A stretch of DNA of 64,000 bases from Mangrovicella endophytica (lineage in GTDB: Bacteria; Pseudomonadota; Alphaproteobacteria; Rhizobiales; Rhizobiaceae): contig NZ_PKMZ01000001.1 in assembly GCF_002893625.1 (NCBI RefSeq), positions 992,001 to 1,056,000 of the forward strand, written 5' to 3'. Numbering within the stretch: the first letter of the stretch is position 1; each line of letters begins with the position of its first letter. This document shows, piece after piece, positions 17,100 to 26,054 of the stretch. The translations under genes and the position numbers were made by a program. The notes under the pieces were generated by a model. It saw only the letters and a list, made by a program, of their open reading frames with translations, did no database searches and had not been told where the DNA came from.

Positions 17100-17909
17100 T
17101 CAGGCTTTGACGGCCAGACGCTGGAAGGTCATTGCCGCCTGCGGCGCGCGTATCTTGCCCTCGTGGATGAAGTAGACGAACACGTCGCGCGGCTCGGGCT
17201 TCGGCTTCGCGTCCGATGCTGCAACCGGCAGATCCGCCGGCACGCCGCCCTCGGCGAATGTTCGAGCCCGATCCGCCCATTGCTGGAGCTCGGCCGGCGG
17301 ATAGGCGGTCGGAATGTCATCTTCGCCCTTCTGCAGGCGCAGATACACGAAGTCGGCTGTGAGGTCGGCCATCTCAGGATAAGTCGCGTGATGGGCGTAG
17401 CAGATCGCGACGCCGTGCTTGCGGGCGAGGGCGACGAAGTCCGGATCGATGAAGGAGGCATGCCGCACCTCCAGCACATGGCGCAGCGTGAGGCCGCCGC
17501 TGGTTGACGGCAGCAACTTCAGAAAGGCCGCGAAGTCATCGGTCTCGAAACGCTTCGTCGGCGCGAACTGCCAGACGATCGGCCCGAGCTTGTCGCCGAG
17601 TTCCGAGACGCCGGTCGCGAAGAACTTGCCCACCGACTCGCCGGCCTCGCCCAGCACCTTGCGGTTGGTGACGTAGCGGCTGCCTTTCAGCGCGAAGACG
17701 AAGCCATCCGGCACCTCGCTCGCCCATTTGGCGAAAGTCGCGGGTGTCTGACCACGGTAGTAGGTGCCGTTGACCTCGATCGTCGTCAGCTGGCTGCCGG
17801 CATATTCGAGCTGCCTCTTCTTCGGCAGGTCATCCGGGTAGAACGTGCCTTCCCAGGGCTCGAAGGTCCAGCCGCCGATCCCGGCGCGAATCATGCCTGA
17901 GATCGTCAT
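17100..17909 (-). CDS. DUF72 family protein
   Basis: This 269-residue protein has the DUF72 TIM-barrel pattern: GIGGWTFEPWEGTFYP near the N-terminus, TTIEVNGTYYRGQTP, FVFALKGSRYVTNRK, a central LRHVLEVRHASF, and DFVYLRLQKG. The biochemical role of this widespread family is not settled. Neighbours are a convergent nnr and a GST gene in the same direction 90 nt upstream; shared transcription with the GST is possible but not shown. Confidence 0.9.
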   Translation of the reverse strand: MTISGMIRAGIGGWTFEPWEGTFYPDDLPKKRQLEYAGSQLTTIEVNGTYYRGQTPATFAKWASEVPDGFVFALKGSRYVTNRKVLGEAGESVGKFFATGVSELGDKLGPIVWQFAPTKRFETDDFAAFLKLLPSTSGGLTLRHVLEVRHASFIDPDFVALARKHGVAICYAHHATYPEMADLTADFVYLRLQKGEDDIPTAYPPAELQQWADRARTFAEGGVPADLPVAASDAKPKPEPRDVFVYFIHEGKIRAPQAAMTFQRLAVKA

Positions 17910-17999
17910 CGATCACCCTCTTTTCTGAGACTTGCATGTGAGAGACGCCCACAGCTCCGACACCGCCCGCTCCGACGGCAGAACGCGGATGCTGTTTAG

Positions 18000-18629
18000 T
18001 CAACCGGACGGCGGGATGAACCGTTGCGACACGGCCTCAAACACCGGCAGCGCTTCCATTCGGGCGGCGTGGGACCGGAGTGCGGGCAGCCTGTCCATGT
18101 CGACGAGCCCGGGATGCGCCTCGGTCAGATGCCGCAGGGTCGTGGCAACCGCGATGTCGGCATGGCCGATGCGTGTCCCGAACCAGTAGTCGCTCGGCTG
18201 GTCCGCTCGGCTCGTCTCCAGCACGGCCAGCGCGCCAATGATCTGCGAGCGGCAGCGCTCCACCCAGAGCTCCGAGCGCTGTTCGTGCAGATAAAGCTCG
18301 TAGAACAGGCTGACGGCCTTGTCGGAGATGCCGGCTGCCAAAGCGACGACGTTCTGCGCGCGATGCCGCTGGGGCTCCTCAGTCGGGTAGAGCCGGCGGT
18401 CCGCCGACACCCGGCCATCCACATGATCCAAAACGAGGTGGCTGTCGATCAGCACATCGCCATCGTCAAGCACGAGCGTCGGCACGCGCAGCAGCGGGTT
18501 GTAGGGCCGGATCTTCTCGGCATCGCCGAAGGTCGACCAAGGGCGGTGCTCAAAGGGCAGCTCGTACAGCGTCAGCGCGATGCCGACTCGGCGCACGAAG
18601 GGCGAGTCATACTGACCGATCAGGATCAT
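18000..18629 (-). CDS. Glutathione S-transferase family protein
   Basis: The 209-residue protein has a thioredoxin-like N-terminal domain (MILIGQYDSPFVRRVGIALTLYELPFEH, then NPLLRVPTLVLDDGDVLIDSHLVLDHVD with the cis-Pro and glutathione-binding acidic/Ser pair) and an all-alpha C-terminal domain with the GTRIGHADIAVATTLRHL motif. GSTs conjugate or reduce electrophiles with glutathione in the cytoplasm. Substrate cannot be predicted. Confidence 0.9.
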   Translation of the reverse strand: MILIGQYDSPFVRRVGIALTLYELPFEHRPWSTFGDAEKIRPYNPLLRVPTLVLDDGDVLIDSHLVLDHVDGRVSADRRLYPTEEPQRHRAQNVVALAAGISDKAVSLFYELYLHEQRSELWVERCRSQIIGALAVLETSRADQPSDYWFGTRIGHADIAVATTLRHLTEAHPGLVDMDRLPALRSHAARMEALPVFEAVSQRFIPPSG

Positions 18630-18729
18630 GGATCACCTCCGCCTTGGCCCGCCAATCGCCTGCGGGCTGTATGATCATGCCGGTCCACGGCCAGCGCGGC
18701 CGTCGCCAGCCACGTCTGTCACCCTGCAC

Positions 18730-21612
18730 CTACTCCGCCGCTTCGGCCTTCGCCGAAGAGCGTCGGTCCAGCAGCTCCTTGAGGAAGCGGCCGGTATGCG
18801 AGCGCTCCACCTTCACCACCTGTTCCGGCGTTCCTGTCGCAACGATCTCGCCGCCGCCGTCGCCGCCCTCCGGCCCGATGTCGACGATCCAGTCCGACGT
18901 CTTGATGACCTCGAGATTGTGCTCGATCACGATCACCGTATTGCCGCGGTTGACCAGGTCGTGCAGCACCTCGAGCAGCTTGGCGACGTCGTGGAAGTGC
19001 AGGCCCGTCGTCGGCTCGTCGAGGATGTAGAGCGTGCGGCCCGTCGCCTTGCGTGCCAGCTCCTTGGCGAGCTTCACACGCTGCGCCTCGCCACCGGATA
19101 GAGTCGTCGCCTGCTGGCCGACCTTGATGTAGCCGAGGCCGACCTCGTTCAGCGTCGCCAGCCGGTCGCGCACCGCCGGCACGGCCGAGAAAAAGTCCAC
19201 GGCTTCCTCGACCGTCATGTCGAGAACATCGGCGATCGACTTTTCCTTGAAGGTGACCTCCAGCGTCTCGCGGTTATAGCGCTTGCCGTGGCAGACGTCG
19301 CAGGTGACGTAGACATCCGGCAGGAAGTGCATCTCGATCTTGATGACGCCGTCGCCCTGGCAGGCCTCGCAGCGCCCGCCCTTCACGTTGAAGGAGAAGC
19401 GGCCCGGCTGGTAGCCGCGTGCCTTGGCCTCCGGCAGGCCGGCGAACCAGTCCCGGATGGGCGTGAAGGCACCGGTGTAGGTCGCCGGGTTGGAGCGCGG
19501 CGTGCGCCCGATCGGCGACTGATCGATGTCGATGACCTTATCGAGATGCTCCAGCCCGTCGACGCGGTCGTGCTCGGCGGCGATCTCGCGCGCGTTGGAG
19601 ATGCGCCGCGCCGCAGCCTTGAACAGCGTCTCGATCAGGAAGGTCGACTTGCCGCCGCCGGACACGCCGGTGACGGAGGTGAAGAGGCCTATCGGAATTT
19701 CGGCCGAGACGTTCTTCAGGTTGTTGCCACGCGCGCCGACGACCTTGATCGCCTTGCCCTTCACCGGCTTGCGGCGCTCCTCCGGCACCGGCACGCCGAG
19801 CGCCCCCGAGAGGTAGCGGCCGGTCAGCGACTTCGGATTCGCCTTGATCTCGCCCGGAGTGCCGGAGGCGATCACCTCGCCGCCATGGATGCCGGCGGCC
19901 GGCCCGATGTCCACAACGTAGTCGGCGGTGAGGATGGCGTCCTCGTCATGCTCGACCACGATCACCGTGTTGCCGATATCGCGCAGGTGCTTCAGCGTCT
20001 CCAGCAAGCGCGCATTGTCGCGCTGGTGAAGTCCGATCGACGGCTCGTCGAGGACGTAGAGGACGCCGGTGAGCCCGGAGCCGATCTGCGATGCAAGGCG
20101 GATGCGCTGCGACTCGCCGCCGGACAGCGTGCCCGACGAGCGCGACAGGGTCAGATAGTCGAGGCCGACGTCGTTCAGGAAGCGCAGCCGCTCACGGATC
20201 TCCTTCAGGATGCGGACGGCGATCTCGTTCTGCTTGCTGTTCAGCTGCTCGGGCAGCGCGGTGAACCACTCGGCCGCCGCGCGGATCGACAGCGCCGTGA
20301 CCTCGCCGACATGCCGTCCGGCGATCTTCACCGCCAGCGCCTCAGGCTTCAGGCGGAAGCCGTGGCAGGCCGGGCAGGGCGTCTCCGACATGAAGCGCTC
20401 GATCTCCTCACGCATCCAGGCGGAGTCGGTTTCCTTCCAGCGGCGGGAGAGGTTGGGGACGACGCCCTCGAAGCTCTTCGAGGTTTTGTAGGAGCGCAGC
20501 CCGTCATTGTACTGGAATTCAAGCTTCAGCTTGCCGGTGCCGTTGAGGATCGCGTCCTTGCCCGCCTCCGGCAGGTCGCGCCACTTGTCGGTCTGCTTGA
20601 AGCCGAACTGCTTGCCGAGCGCATCGAGCGTCTGTCCGTAATAGGGCGAGGTCGACTTCGCCCACGGGGCTATGGCGCCGCCTTTCAGGCTCAAGGCATC
20701 GTTCGGCACGATCAGCTTCGGGTCGATCGCCCGCTGCGAGCCGAGGCCGTCGCAGGTCGGACAGGCGCCGAACGGATTGTTGAAGGAGAACAGCCGGGGC
20801 TCGATCTCCGGAATCGTAAAGCCGGAGACCGGGCAGGCAAACTTCTCCGAGAAGATCAGCTGCTTCGGCTTGCCGTTCTCGTCCGTGCCATCGGCGAATT
20901 CGGCGACGGCGATGCCCTCGGCGAGGCCAAGCGAGGTCTCCAGCGAGTCCGCCAGGCGCGAGGCGATGTCGCCGCGCACCACGATACGGTCCACCACGAC
21001 GTCGATGTCGTGCTTGTACTTCTTGTCTAGCGCCGGCACGTCGGCGATGTCATAGAAGGTGCCGTCGACGCGCACGCGCTGAAAGCCCTTCTTCTGCAGC
21101 TCGGCGAGCTCCTTGCGATACTCGCCCTTGCGGCCGCGCACCATCGGCGCCAGCAGGTAAAGGCGCGTGCCTTCCTCCAGCGCCATGATCCGGTCGACCA
21201 TCTGGCTGACGGTCTGGCTTTCGATCGGCAGGCCGGTCGCCGGCGAATAGGGGATTCCGACGCGGGCAAACAGCAGGCGCAGATAGTCGTAGATCTCGGT
21301 GACGGTGCCGACCGTCGAACGCGGATTCTTCGACGTCGTCTTCTGCTCGATCGAGATCGCCGGCGACAGGCCGTCGATCTGGTCGACATCCGGCTTCTGC
21401 ATCATCTCCAGGAACTGGCGCGCATAGGCCGACAGGCTCTCGACATAGCGCCGCTGGCCTTCCGCATAGATCGTGTCGAAGGCGAGCGACGACTTGCCCG
21501 AGCCCGACAGGCCGGTCATCACGATCAGCTTGTCGCGGGGAATGTCGAGGTCGACATTCTTTAGATTGTGCTCGCGTGCGCCGCGAATGGAAATGGATTT
21601 CAGTTCGGCCAT
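18730..21612 (-). CDS. uvrA: UvrA, nucleotide excision repair damage sensor
   Basis: UvrA dimers find bulky DNA lesions and load UvrB. The start at 21612 ([20 protein letters not shown]) gives 960 residues, the usual length; the open frame upstream runs through the promoter region and is not counted. Two ABC ATPase units are present ([34 protein letters not shown]), each with a signature segment ([20 protein letters not shown]), together with zinc-finger cysteines (CPVCxG-like pairs and [15 protein letters not shown]). An alphaproteobacterial SOS box lies 159 nt upstream, so LexA control is likely. It is divergent from ssb. Confidence 0.97.
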   Translation of the reverse strand: MAELKSISIRGAREHNLKNVDLDIPRDKLIVMTGLSGSGKSSLAFDTIYAEGQRRYVESLSAYARQFLEMMQKPDVDQIDGLSPAISIEQKTTSKNPRSTVGTVTEIYDYLRLLFARVGIPYSPATGLPIESQTVSQMVDRIMALEEGTRLYLLAPMVRGRKGEYRKELAELQKKGFQRVRVDGTFYDIADVPALDKKYKHDIDVVVDRIVVRGDIASRLADSLETSLGLAEGIAVAEFADGTDENGKPKQLIFSEKFACPVSGFTIPEIEPRLFSFNNPFGACPTCDGLGSQRAIDPKLIVPNDALSLKGGAIAPWAKSTSPYYGQTLDALGKQFGFKQTDKWRDLPEAGKDAILNGTGKLKLEFQYNDGLRSYKTSKSFEGVVPNLSRRWKETDSAWMREEIERFMSETPCPACHGFRLKPEALAVKIAGRHVGEVTALSIRAAAEWFTALPEQLNSKQNEIAVRILKEIRERLRFLNDVGLDYLTLSRSSGTLSGGESQRIRLASQIGSGLTGVLYVLDEPSIGLHQRDNARLLETLKHLRDIGNTVIVVEHDEDAILTADYVVDIGPAAGIHGGEVIASGTPGEIKANPKSLTGRYLSGALGVPVPEERRKPVKGKAIKVVGARGNNLKNVSAEIPIGLFTSVTGVSGGGKSTFLIETLFKAAARRISNAREIAAEHDRVDGLEHLDKVIDIDQSPIGRTPRSNPATYTGAFTPIRDWFAGLPEAKARGYQPGRFSFNVKGGRCEACQGDGVIKIEMHFLPDVYVTCDVCHGKRYNRETLEVTFKEKSIADVLDMTVEEAVDFFSAVPAVRDRLATLNEVGLGYIKVGQQATTLSGGEAQRVKLAKELARKATGRTLYILDEPTTGLHFHDVAKLLEVLHDLVNRGNTVIVIEHNLEVIKTSDWIVDIGPEGGDGGGEIVATGTPEQVVKVERSHTGRFLKELLDRRSSAKAEAAE

Positions 21613-21770
21613 GATCCGCCAGACAAGAAGACGAGGACGGCGCCAAAGGCCGCGCGTTGCGGCCTTGCGACGTCGCTTAGATAGAAATCCGCACACCGAA
21701 TGCGAGGAGACGGCGCGGTCGCGTGCGCTCGTATCAGGATCACGCTCGCGGGATCGCGCCTGACGCTCAG

Positions 21771-21785
21771 GAACATAACTAGAAC
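21771..21785. promoter_or_regulatory. LexA (SOS) box between uvrA and ssb
   Basis: GAACATAACTAGAAC is an exact match to the alphaproteobacterial LexA site GAAC-N7-GAAC. It is 159 nt upstream of uvrA and 232 nt upstream of ssb in the ~400-bp divergent gap, so one or both genes may be SOS-induced. No other feature was seen in this gap. Confidence 0.85.
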
Positions 21786-22016
21786 GGAATTGCCTCGCAA
21801 CCGCATTCCATGCCACAGTTGTGGATGAGGCCTCTGAGGGGAAGCCCTGGCACGCGGAGGCCTGTATAGGTCGAGCGCCGCGGAGGCGGCAGGCGGGCGC
21901 GCAAGCAACGGGAGAGATCCGGCAGCGCGCAGCCTGAGAGCGAGTTTCTGGAAGACGCCTGCAATGCCGCACCGATGCGGCCGGACGGGCGCTTCGGCGA
22001 TCAAGAGTGAGGCGTC

Positions 22017-22538
22017 ATGGCAGGCAGCGTGAACAAGGTGATTCTGGTCGGCAATCTCGGGGCCGACCCGGAGGTGCGGCGCCTGAATTCCGGCGATGCC
22101 GTCGTCAACCTGCGCATCGCGACGACGGAGACCTGGCGCGACCGCCAGTCTGGCGAGCGCAAGGAGCGCACGGAATGGCACAACGTCGTCATCTTCAACG
22201 AGAACCTCGTGAAGGTGGCCGAGCAGTATCTGAAGAAGGGCGCAACGGTCTACATCGAGGGCCAGCTACAGACGCGCTCCTGGGAAGACCAGTCGGGGCA
22301 GAAGCGCTACACGACCGAAGTGGTGCTGCAGCGCTTCCGCGGCGAGCTGCAGATGCTCGGCGGGCGCGGTGAAGGCGGCGGCGGCGCGTCCTATGATCGG
22401 GGCGGCGACGAGCGCGGCGGTGGCGGCGGCTATGGCCGCAGCGAGGATCGCGGCGGTGGTGGCGGCTACAGCCGCGGCGGTGGCGGCGGCGGCGGCGGTG
22501 GCTCGTCGCGGGACCTGGACGACGAGATCCCGTTCTGA
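22017..22538 (+). CDS. ssb: Single-stranded DNA-binding protein
   Basis: The 173-residue protein has the OB-fold ([45 protein letters not shown]), a Gly/Arg/Ser-rich linker of about 50 residues, and the acidic DDEIPF tip that docks replication and repair partners. It coats single-stranded DNA in replication, recombination and repair. The linker is unusually glycine-rich, with a run of nine glycines. It is divergent from uvrA and shares the gap with the SOS box. A very long hairpin follows its stop codon by 9 nt. Confidence 0.97.
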   Translation: MAGSVNKVILVGNLGADPEVRRLNSGDAVVNLRIATTETWRDRQSGERKERTEWHNVVIFNENLVKVAEQYLKKGATVYIEGQLQTRSWEDQSGQKRYTTEVVLQRFRGELQMLGGRGEGGGGASYDRGGDERGGGGGYGRSEDRGGGGGYSRGGGGGGGGGSSRDLDDEIPF

Positions 22539-22547
22539 GCGATCGCG

Positions 22548-22607
22548 CCGAGCCTCCCTGCGATCAGGCCCGACGCTCTCGTCGGGCCTGATCGCAGGGA
22601 GGCTCGG
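22548..22607. terminator. Perfect 28-bp hairpin between ssb and a convergent hydrolase gene
   Basis: Positions 22548-22575 and 22580-22607 are exact reverse complements with a 4-nt CTCT loop. The stem starts with CCGAGCCTCCCTGCG. On the plus strand TTGCCTTT follows. Its place after the stop of ssb and before the end of the convergent gene suggests a bidirectional terminator, though it is far longer than needed. Confidence 0.7.
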
Positions 22608-22637
22608 TTGCCTTTGGCTAGTGCGGCCCTGAGGCGC

Positions 22638-23525
22638 TCAGCGTCCGCTCTGTAGAAAATCGCTGATCCGGCGAGTGATGCGCTCCGGCTGCTCCAGATG
22701 CAGCCAATGGCTCGCACCCTCGACGATTTCGAGCCGGCCATCGTCGCACAGGGCGAGGCTGGCGTCAGCGACATGCCGCTCCAGAAAGCTGTCGTCGCTG
22801 CCCCACAGGATCAGCGTCGGCGGCGATATGCGTGACGCCTCTCGCCTGCCTCTGCCGTTCCGCAGGGCGCGATAGTAGTTGAGCATCGCCGTCAGCGAGC
22901 CCGGATGCGACCACGCCTCGACATAGCGCTCGAGCGCTCCGGGCTCAAACGCGCCCGGCCGGGCGCTCGTCTGCATGCTCGCGCGTAGGGCCCTGAAGCC
23001 GAAGCTGCCCAGCATCAGTTCGGGCAGGACCGGCAGCTGGAAGAACCCGACATAGGCGCTGCGCAGAGCCTGCGTCGGATGTTTGAGAGCCTGCCGCGCC
23101 AGAACGTCCGGGTGCGGTCCGTCCATCAGTACGGCGCGGTCCAGCCGCAGCGGATATCGGGCGGCGACCCACCAGCCGATCACGGCGCCCCAGTCGTGCC
23201 CGACAAGGTTGAAGCGCTCTGCCTCATAGGAGTCGGCGATCGCCACGACATCGGCGGCGAGCGTGTCGAGACGGTAGCCCGAGACAGCTTGCGGCGCCTC
23301 GCTCCTGTTGTAGCCGCGCATATCCGGCACGACGACATGGAAGCCGGCCTCCGCGAGCGGTGTGATCTGCTTGCGCCAAGCCCACCAGAACTCCGGAAAG
23401 CCGTGCAGCAGCACGAGCAGCGGTCGGCCCGGCTCGCCGGCCTCGACAATGTGCAGCGACAAGCCGTTGATTACCCTGATCGTTTCGCGCCAGCCCGGCT
23501 GCAGCAGGGGTCCGGTCTCGATCAT
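22638..23525 (-). CDS. Alpha/beta-hydrolase, epoxide hydrolase-like
   Basis: The start at 23525 (MIETGPLLQPGW) gives 295 residues. The alpha/beta-hydrolase fold shows LHGFPEFWWAW with the oxyanion-hole HGFP and the following Trp residues, an NLVGHDWGAVIG nucleophile elbow with Asp111 (not Ser), an acidic residue in LWGSDDSF, and His in ASHWLHLEQPE. An Asp nucleophile is typical of epoxide hydrolases and haloalkane dehalogenases, and the PDMRGYNRSEAP segment favours the epoxide hydrolase side. No signal peptide is seen. The substrate is unknown. Confidence 0.88.
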   Translation of the reverse strand: MIETGPLLQPGWRETIRVINGLSLHIVEAGEPGRPLLVLLHGFPEFWWAWRKQITPLAEAGFHVVVPDMRGYNRSEAPQAVSGYRLDTLAADVVAIADSYEAERFNLVGHDWGAVIGWWVAARYPLRLDRAVLMDGPHPDVLARQALKHPTQALRSAYVGFFQLPVLPELMLGSFGFRALRASMQTSARPGAFEPGALERYVEAWSHPGSLTAMLNYYRALRNGRGRREASRISPPTLILWGSDDSFLERHVADASLALCDDGRLEIVEGASHWLHLEQPERITRRISDFLQSGR

Positions 23526-23699
23526 CCGCCTTGCTCCTGCGACATCGTCTGACGAAACACTCTGACGTCGCAGCAGTTCACGGGAAGAGCTGGCCCAGCC
23601 GCAGACCGCCGGATTGCCCAAGCTGAAGGGACTGGCGCCGCTCGTCTGAGATCGCCGTCAGGACCGATCCTGCCAAAGTCGCAAGCAATCTTGCTGCCC

Positions 23700-24680
23700 C
23701 TAACTCGCGGCCGTGTCCGCAGCAAGCTGTGCTGCAACGCTCTGGCGGTGCGCCTCGCGCGACTGCACCTCGATGTAAAGGCGGCGGATGATCGGATAGC
23801 GTGCCTTCACGCGCGTCTCGATTTCGCTGACGGCCGCTTCGATCTGCTGCGACAGCACGCCGTCGGCAAAGTCGATGCTCATGGTCAGGAGCACGTCGTT
23901 CGGGCCCAGATGCATGGTACGGATCTCGTTCACCGCAACGATTTCCGGCCGCGCCGCGACGCGGGTCCGAATGGTCTCGACGATGTCCGGTGATGCCGCC
24001 TCGCCAATCAGAAGGCCCTTCACCTCGACGGCGAGGATCGCCGCCGTGATGGCGAGAAGAATGCCGATCAGGATCGACCCCACCGCGTCGAACACCGGCA
24101 TGCCTGTCGCCCAGGCCGCCGCAATCCCGAGCGCTGCGATGACAAGGCCGAGGCAGGCAGCGGTATCCTCGAAGAGGACGACGAAGATCGATGGATCCTT
24201 CAGATCACGGAAGTCGCGGATCAGGCCGCGGCCACCGCGCACCTTCTGAAATTCGCGGAATGCGACGGTCCAGGAATAGCCTTCGAGGCAGAAAGAGAGG
24301 GCGAGCACGACCAGCGCGACGATGGGCGAGGCGACCGCTTCAGACTCGCCGGTGAGAATGGCTTCGATGCCTTCGAAGATCGAAAAACCGGCGCCGAGGC
24401 CGAAGATGAGGATCGCCACCACGAACGACCAGAAATAGATCTCGACGCCATAGCCGAACGGATGCCTGGCATCGGCCGGGCGGCGCGCCCTCCGCATCCC
24501 CAGCAGCAGCAGCGCTTCATTGGCCGTGTCGATGATCGAGTGGATGCCCTCGGCCAACATGCTCGACGAGCCCGTGAAGAACGCCGCGACGAATTTGGTC
24601 ACGGCGATGCCGAGGTTGGAGCCGATCGCGGCATAGACAGCCTTGCTGCCGCCGTCCTGCGGGCGTTGCGATCGAGCCAT
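23700..24680 (-). CDS. Cation diffusion facilitator family metal transporter
   Basis: This 326-residue inner-membrane protein has six predicted membrane segments and a cytoplasmic C-terminal domain (PDIVETIRTRVAARPEIVAVNEIRTMHLGPNDVLLTM...). The TM2 metal site HxxxD is present (His47, Asp51 in EGIHSIIDTANE), but TM5 carries Glu171-Asp172 (LFEDTAACLG) instead of a second HxxxD. This fits the ZnT9-like branch rather than classical ZitB/CzcD zinc exporters, so metal and coupling are uncertain. It is followed by no operon partner; the AraC gene lies 61 nt downstream of its start region, in the same orientation. Confidence 0.9.
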   Translation of the reverse strand: MARSQRPQDGGSKAVYAAIGSNLGIAVTKFVAAFFTGSSSMLAEGIHSIIDTANEALLLLGMRRARRPADARHPFGYGVEIYFWSFVVAILIFGLGAGFSIFEGIEAILTGESEAVASPIVALVVLALSFCLEGYSWTVAFREFQKVRGGRGLIRDFRDLKDPSIFVVLFEDTAACLGLVIAALGIAAAWATGMPVFDAVGSILIGILLAITAAILAVEVKGLLIGEAASPDIVETIRTRVAARPEIVAVNEIRTMHLGPNDVLLTMSIDFADGVLSQQIEAAVSEIETRVKARYPIIRRLYIEVQSREAHRQSVAAQLAADTAAS

Positions 24681-24741
24681 GCGTCACTCCATTTAGATTT
24701 CAGCGCAAACACGTGAACGGCCGGAAAGGTCCGTCGCACGC

Positions 24742-25812
24742 CTAAGCGAGTGCATGGCCCGCAAAGGACCGGGCCTGCAGGTCGCGCACCCACTGATCGA
24801 GCCCGGCATGCCCGGCCCTGCCGCTGCGATTTGGGTATGATAGTCCCGTCCTGCGTAGGGCGACGGCGCGCTCCGTTTCGCCGATTGCGCGCGCCTCCCG
24901 CGGGCTCTCGCCGAACCGGCGGCGGAAGGCACGGCTGAAATGCGCCTCGCTGGTAAAGCCCAGCTCGTGCGCCACCGTCTGCACCTGCCTTGGCGCCCGG
25001 ACGAGAGCTGCGTAGGCCGCTTCAAGCCGCCGTGCGCGCACATAGGCCGCAACCCCGCCGAGCGGCCGGAACAGGCGATACAGGGTGGCCCGTGAGACGA
25101 AGGCAGCGCTGGCGATGGCGTCCGGCGTCAGTTTCGGCGATGTCAGGTTGCTTTCGATGAAGCGCTTGGCACGCCCGAGGGCGTAGTCCGCCAGCGCCGG
25201 ACGGGCTTCGGCCGGGCAGGCCGCGGGTAGGGCCAGCAGTGCAGCCACGACCGCGAGCGTCGAGGCGCCGAAGATTGGAGCTTGCGCCAACGGCACGCGG
25301 TCGAGGCGGCGATAGGCCGACTGCAGCACGTCCCCGAGAATGCCGCCGATCGGCTCCGGCAGGACCTGCCCGTGCAGCCGCTCGACGCCCGGCGCCAGCC
25401 TGTCGAGTGCCTCGCGCGGCAGAAGCACCGAGACGGCGGTCGAGGTCACCGCCTGTGTCGTCACCGTGCGTCCGAGATCGAGGAAGCAGACGTTACCCGG
25501 CTTCACCGTTACCGCGGTGCGTCCGGCCTCGCCGACGAAGCCGCCAGACAGGTAGACCTGCAGCAGATAGTGGTCGATGCCGGTGGTGCGCACGTCGCGC
25601 GCGGAGCGCCGGAAGCGCTGGGCGCCAAGCCGCGTGCGGGCAATTAGGGCGGTGCCGAGATCATAGGTGGAGCTCTCGAAGCGGAACCGCTCTTCCTCCA
25701 ATGGTTCGACGACGAAGATGCTTGAGATGCTCTCCCGCCAGAGCTCAAAGGCGGCCGCTGCGGCAACTCCGCCGGAGGTGAGAACGGCGCGGGGGACGAC
25801 TTGCCGTTGCAT
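24742..25812 (-). CDS. AraC-family transcriptional regulator
   Basis: The start at 25812 gives 356 residues. The N-terminal ~200 residues look like the AraC-binding-like domain (IDHYLLQVYLSGGFVGEAG, VKPGNVCFLDLGR). The C-terminal HTH_18 unit holds two helix-turn-helix motifs: LTPDAIASAAFVSRATLYRLF and VQTVAHELGFTSEAHFSRAFRRRFGESPREAR. About 40 residues follow the DNA-binding domain. It is divergent from the gene at 26055 and has a direct repeat with 21-bp period just upstream, so it probably regulates itself and that neighbour. Confidence 0.92.
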   Translation of the reverse strand: MQRQVVPRAVLTSGGVAAAAAFELWRESISSIFVVEPLEEERFRFESSTYDLGTALIARTRLGAQRFRRSARDVRTTGIDHYLLQVYLSGGFVGEAGRTAVTVKPGNVCFLDLGRTVTTQAVTSTAVSVLLPREALDRLAPGVERLHGQVLPEPIGGILGDVLQSAYRRLDRVPLAQAPIFGASTLAVVAALLALPAACPAEARPALADYALGRAKRFIESNLTSPKLTPDAIASAAFVSRATLYRLFRPLGGVAAYVRARRLEAAYAALVRAPRQVQTVAHELGFTSEAHFSRAFRRRFGESPREARAIGETERAVALRRTGLSYPNRSGRAGHAGLDQWVRDLQARSFAGHALA

Positions 25813-25856
25813 GGGGGAAGACGCCGTCGCGCCGCAACACACGCGCCGTCGTTAAG

Positions 25857-25896
25857 CAACCGTCGAGGGCCTGTCAACAACCGGAGAGGTCCTGTC
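25857..25896. promoter_or_regulatory. Direct repeat with 21-bp period, candidate AraC-family operator
   Basis: Two 19-bp copies, CAACCGTCGAGGGCCTGTC (25857-25875) and CAACCGGAGAGGTCCTGTC (25878-25896), agree at 16 of 19 positions. The 21-bp step puts both on the same DNA face, as for tandem AraC half-sites. It is 45 nt upstream of the regulator and 159 nt upstream of the divergent gene. Confidence 0.55.
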
Positions 25897-26054
25897 TCTG
25901 GCGCGCCGGTCCATTATGCGCCGCAGCTCCGCCGACAACATGAGACGGGCTGTCAAGCCTTTGCGACGGGTGGTCATGTGCTGCGCCAATACATGGCGGT
26001 AGCCATTGCAGCGCGCGGCCTGCGCTGCGCCTCAACCGCTTCAGGAGCTCGGTC

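Noticed and set aside
19288-21030. 580-codon open frame on the plus strand
   Set aside because: Antisense to uvrA, with no recognisable motif.
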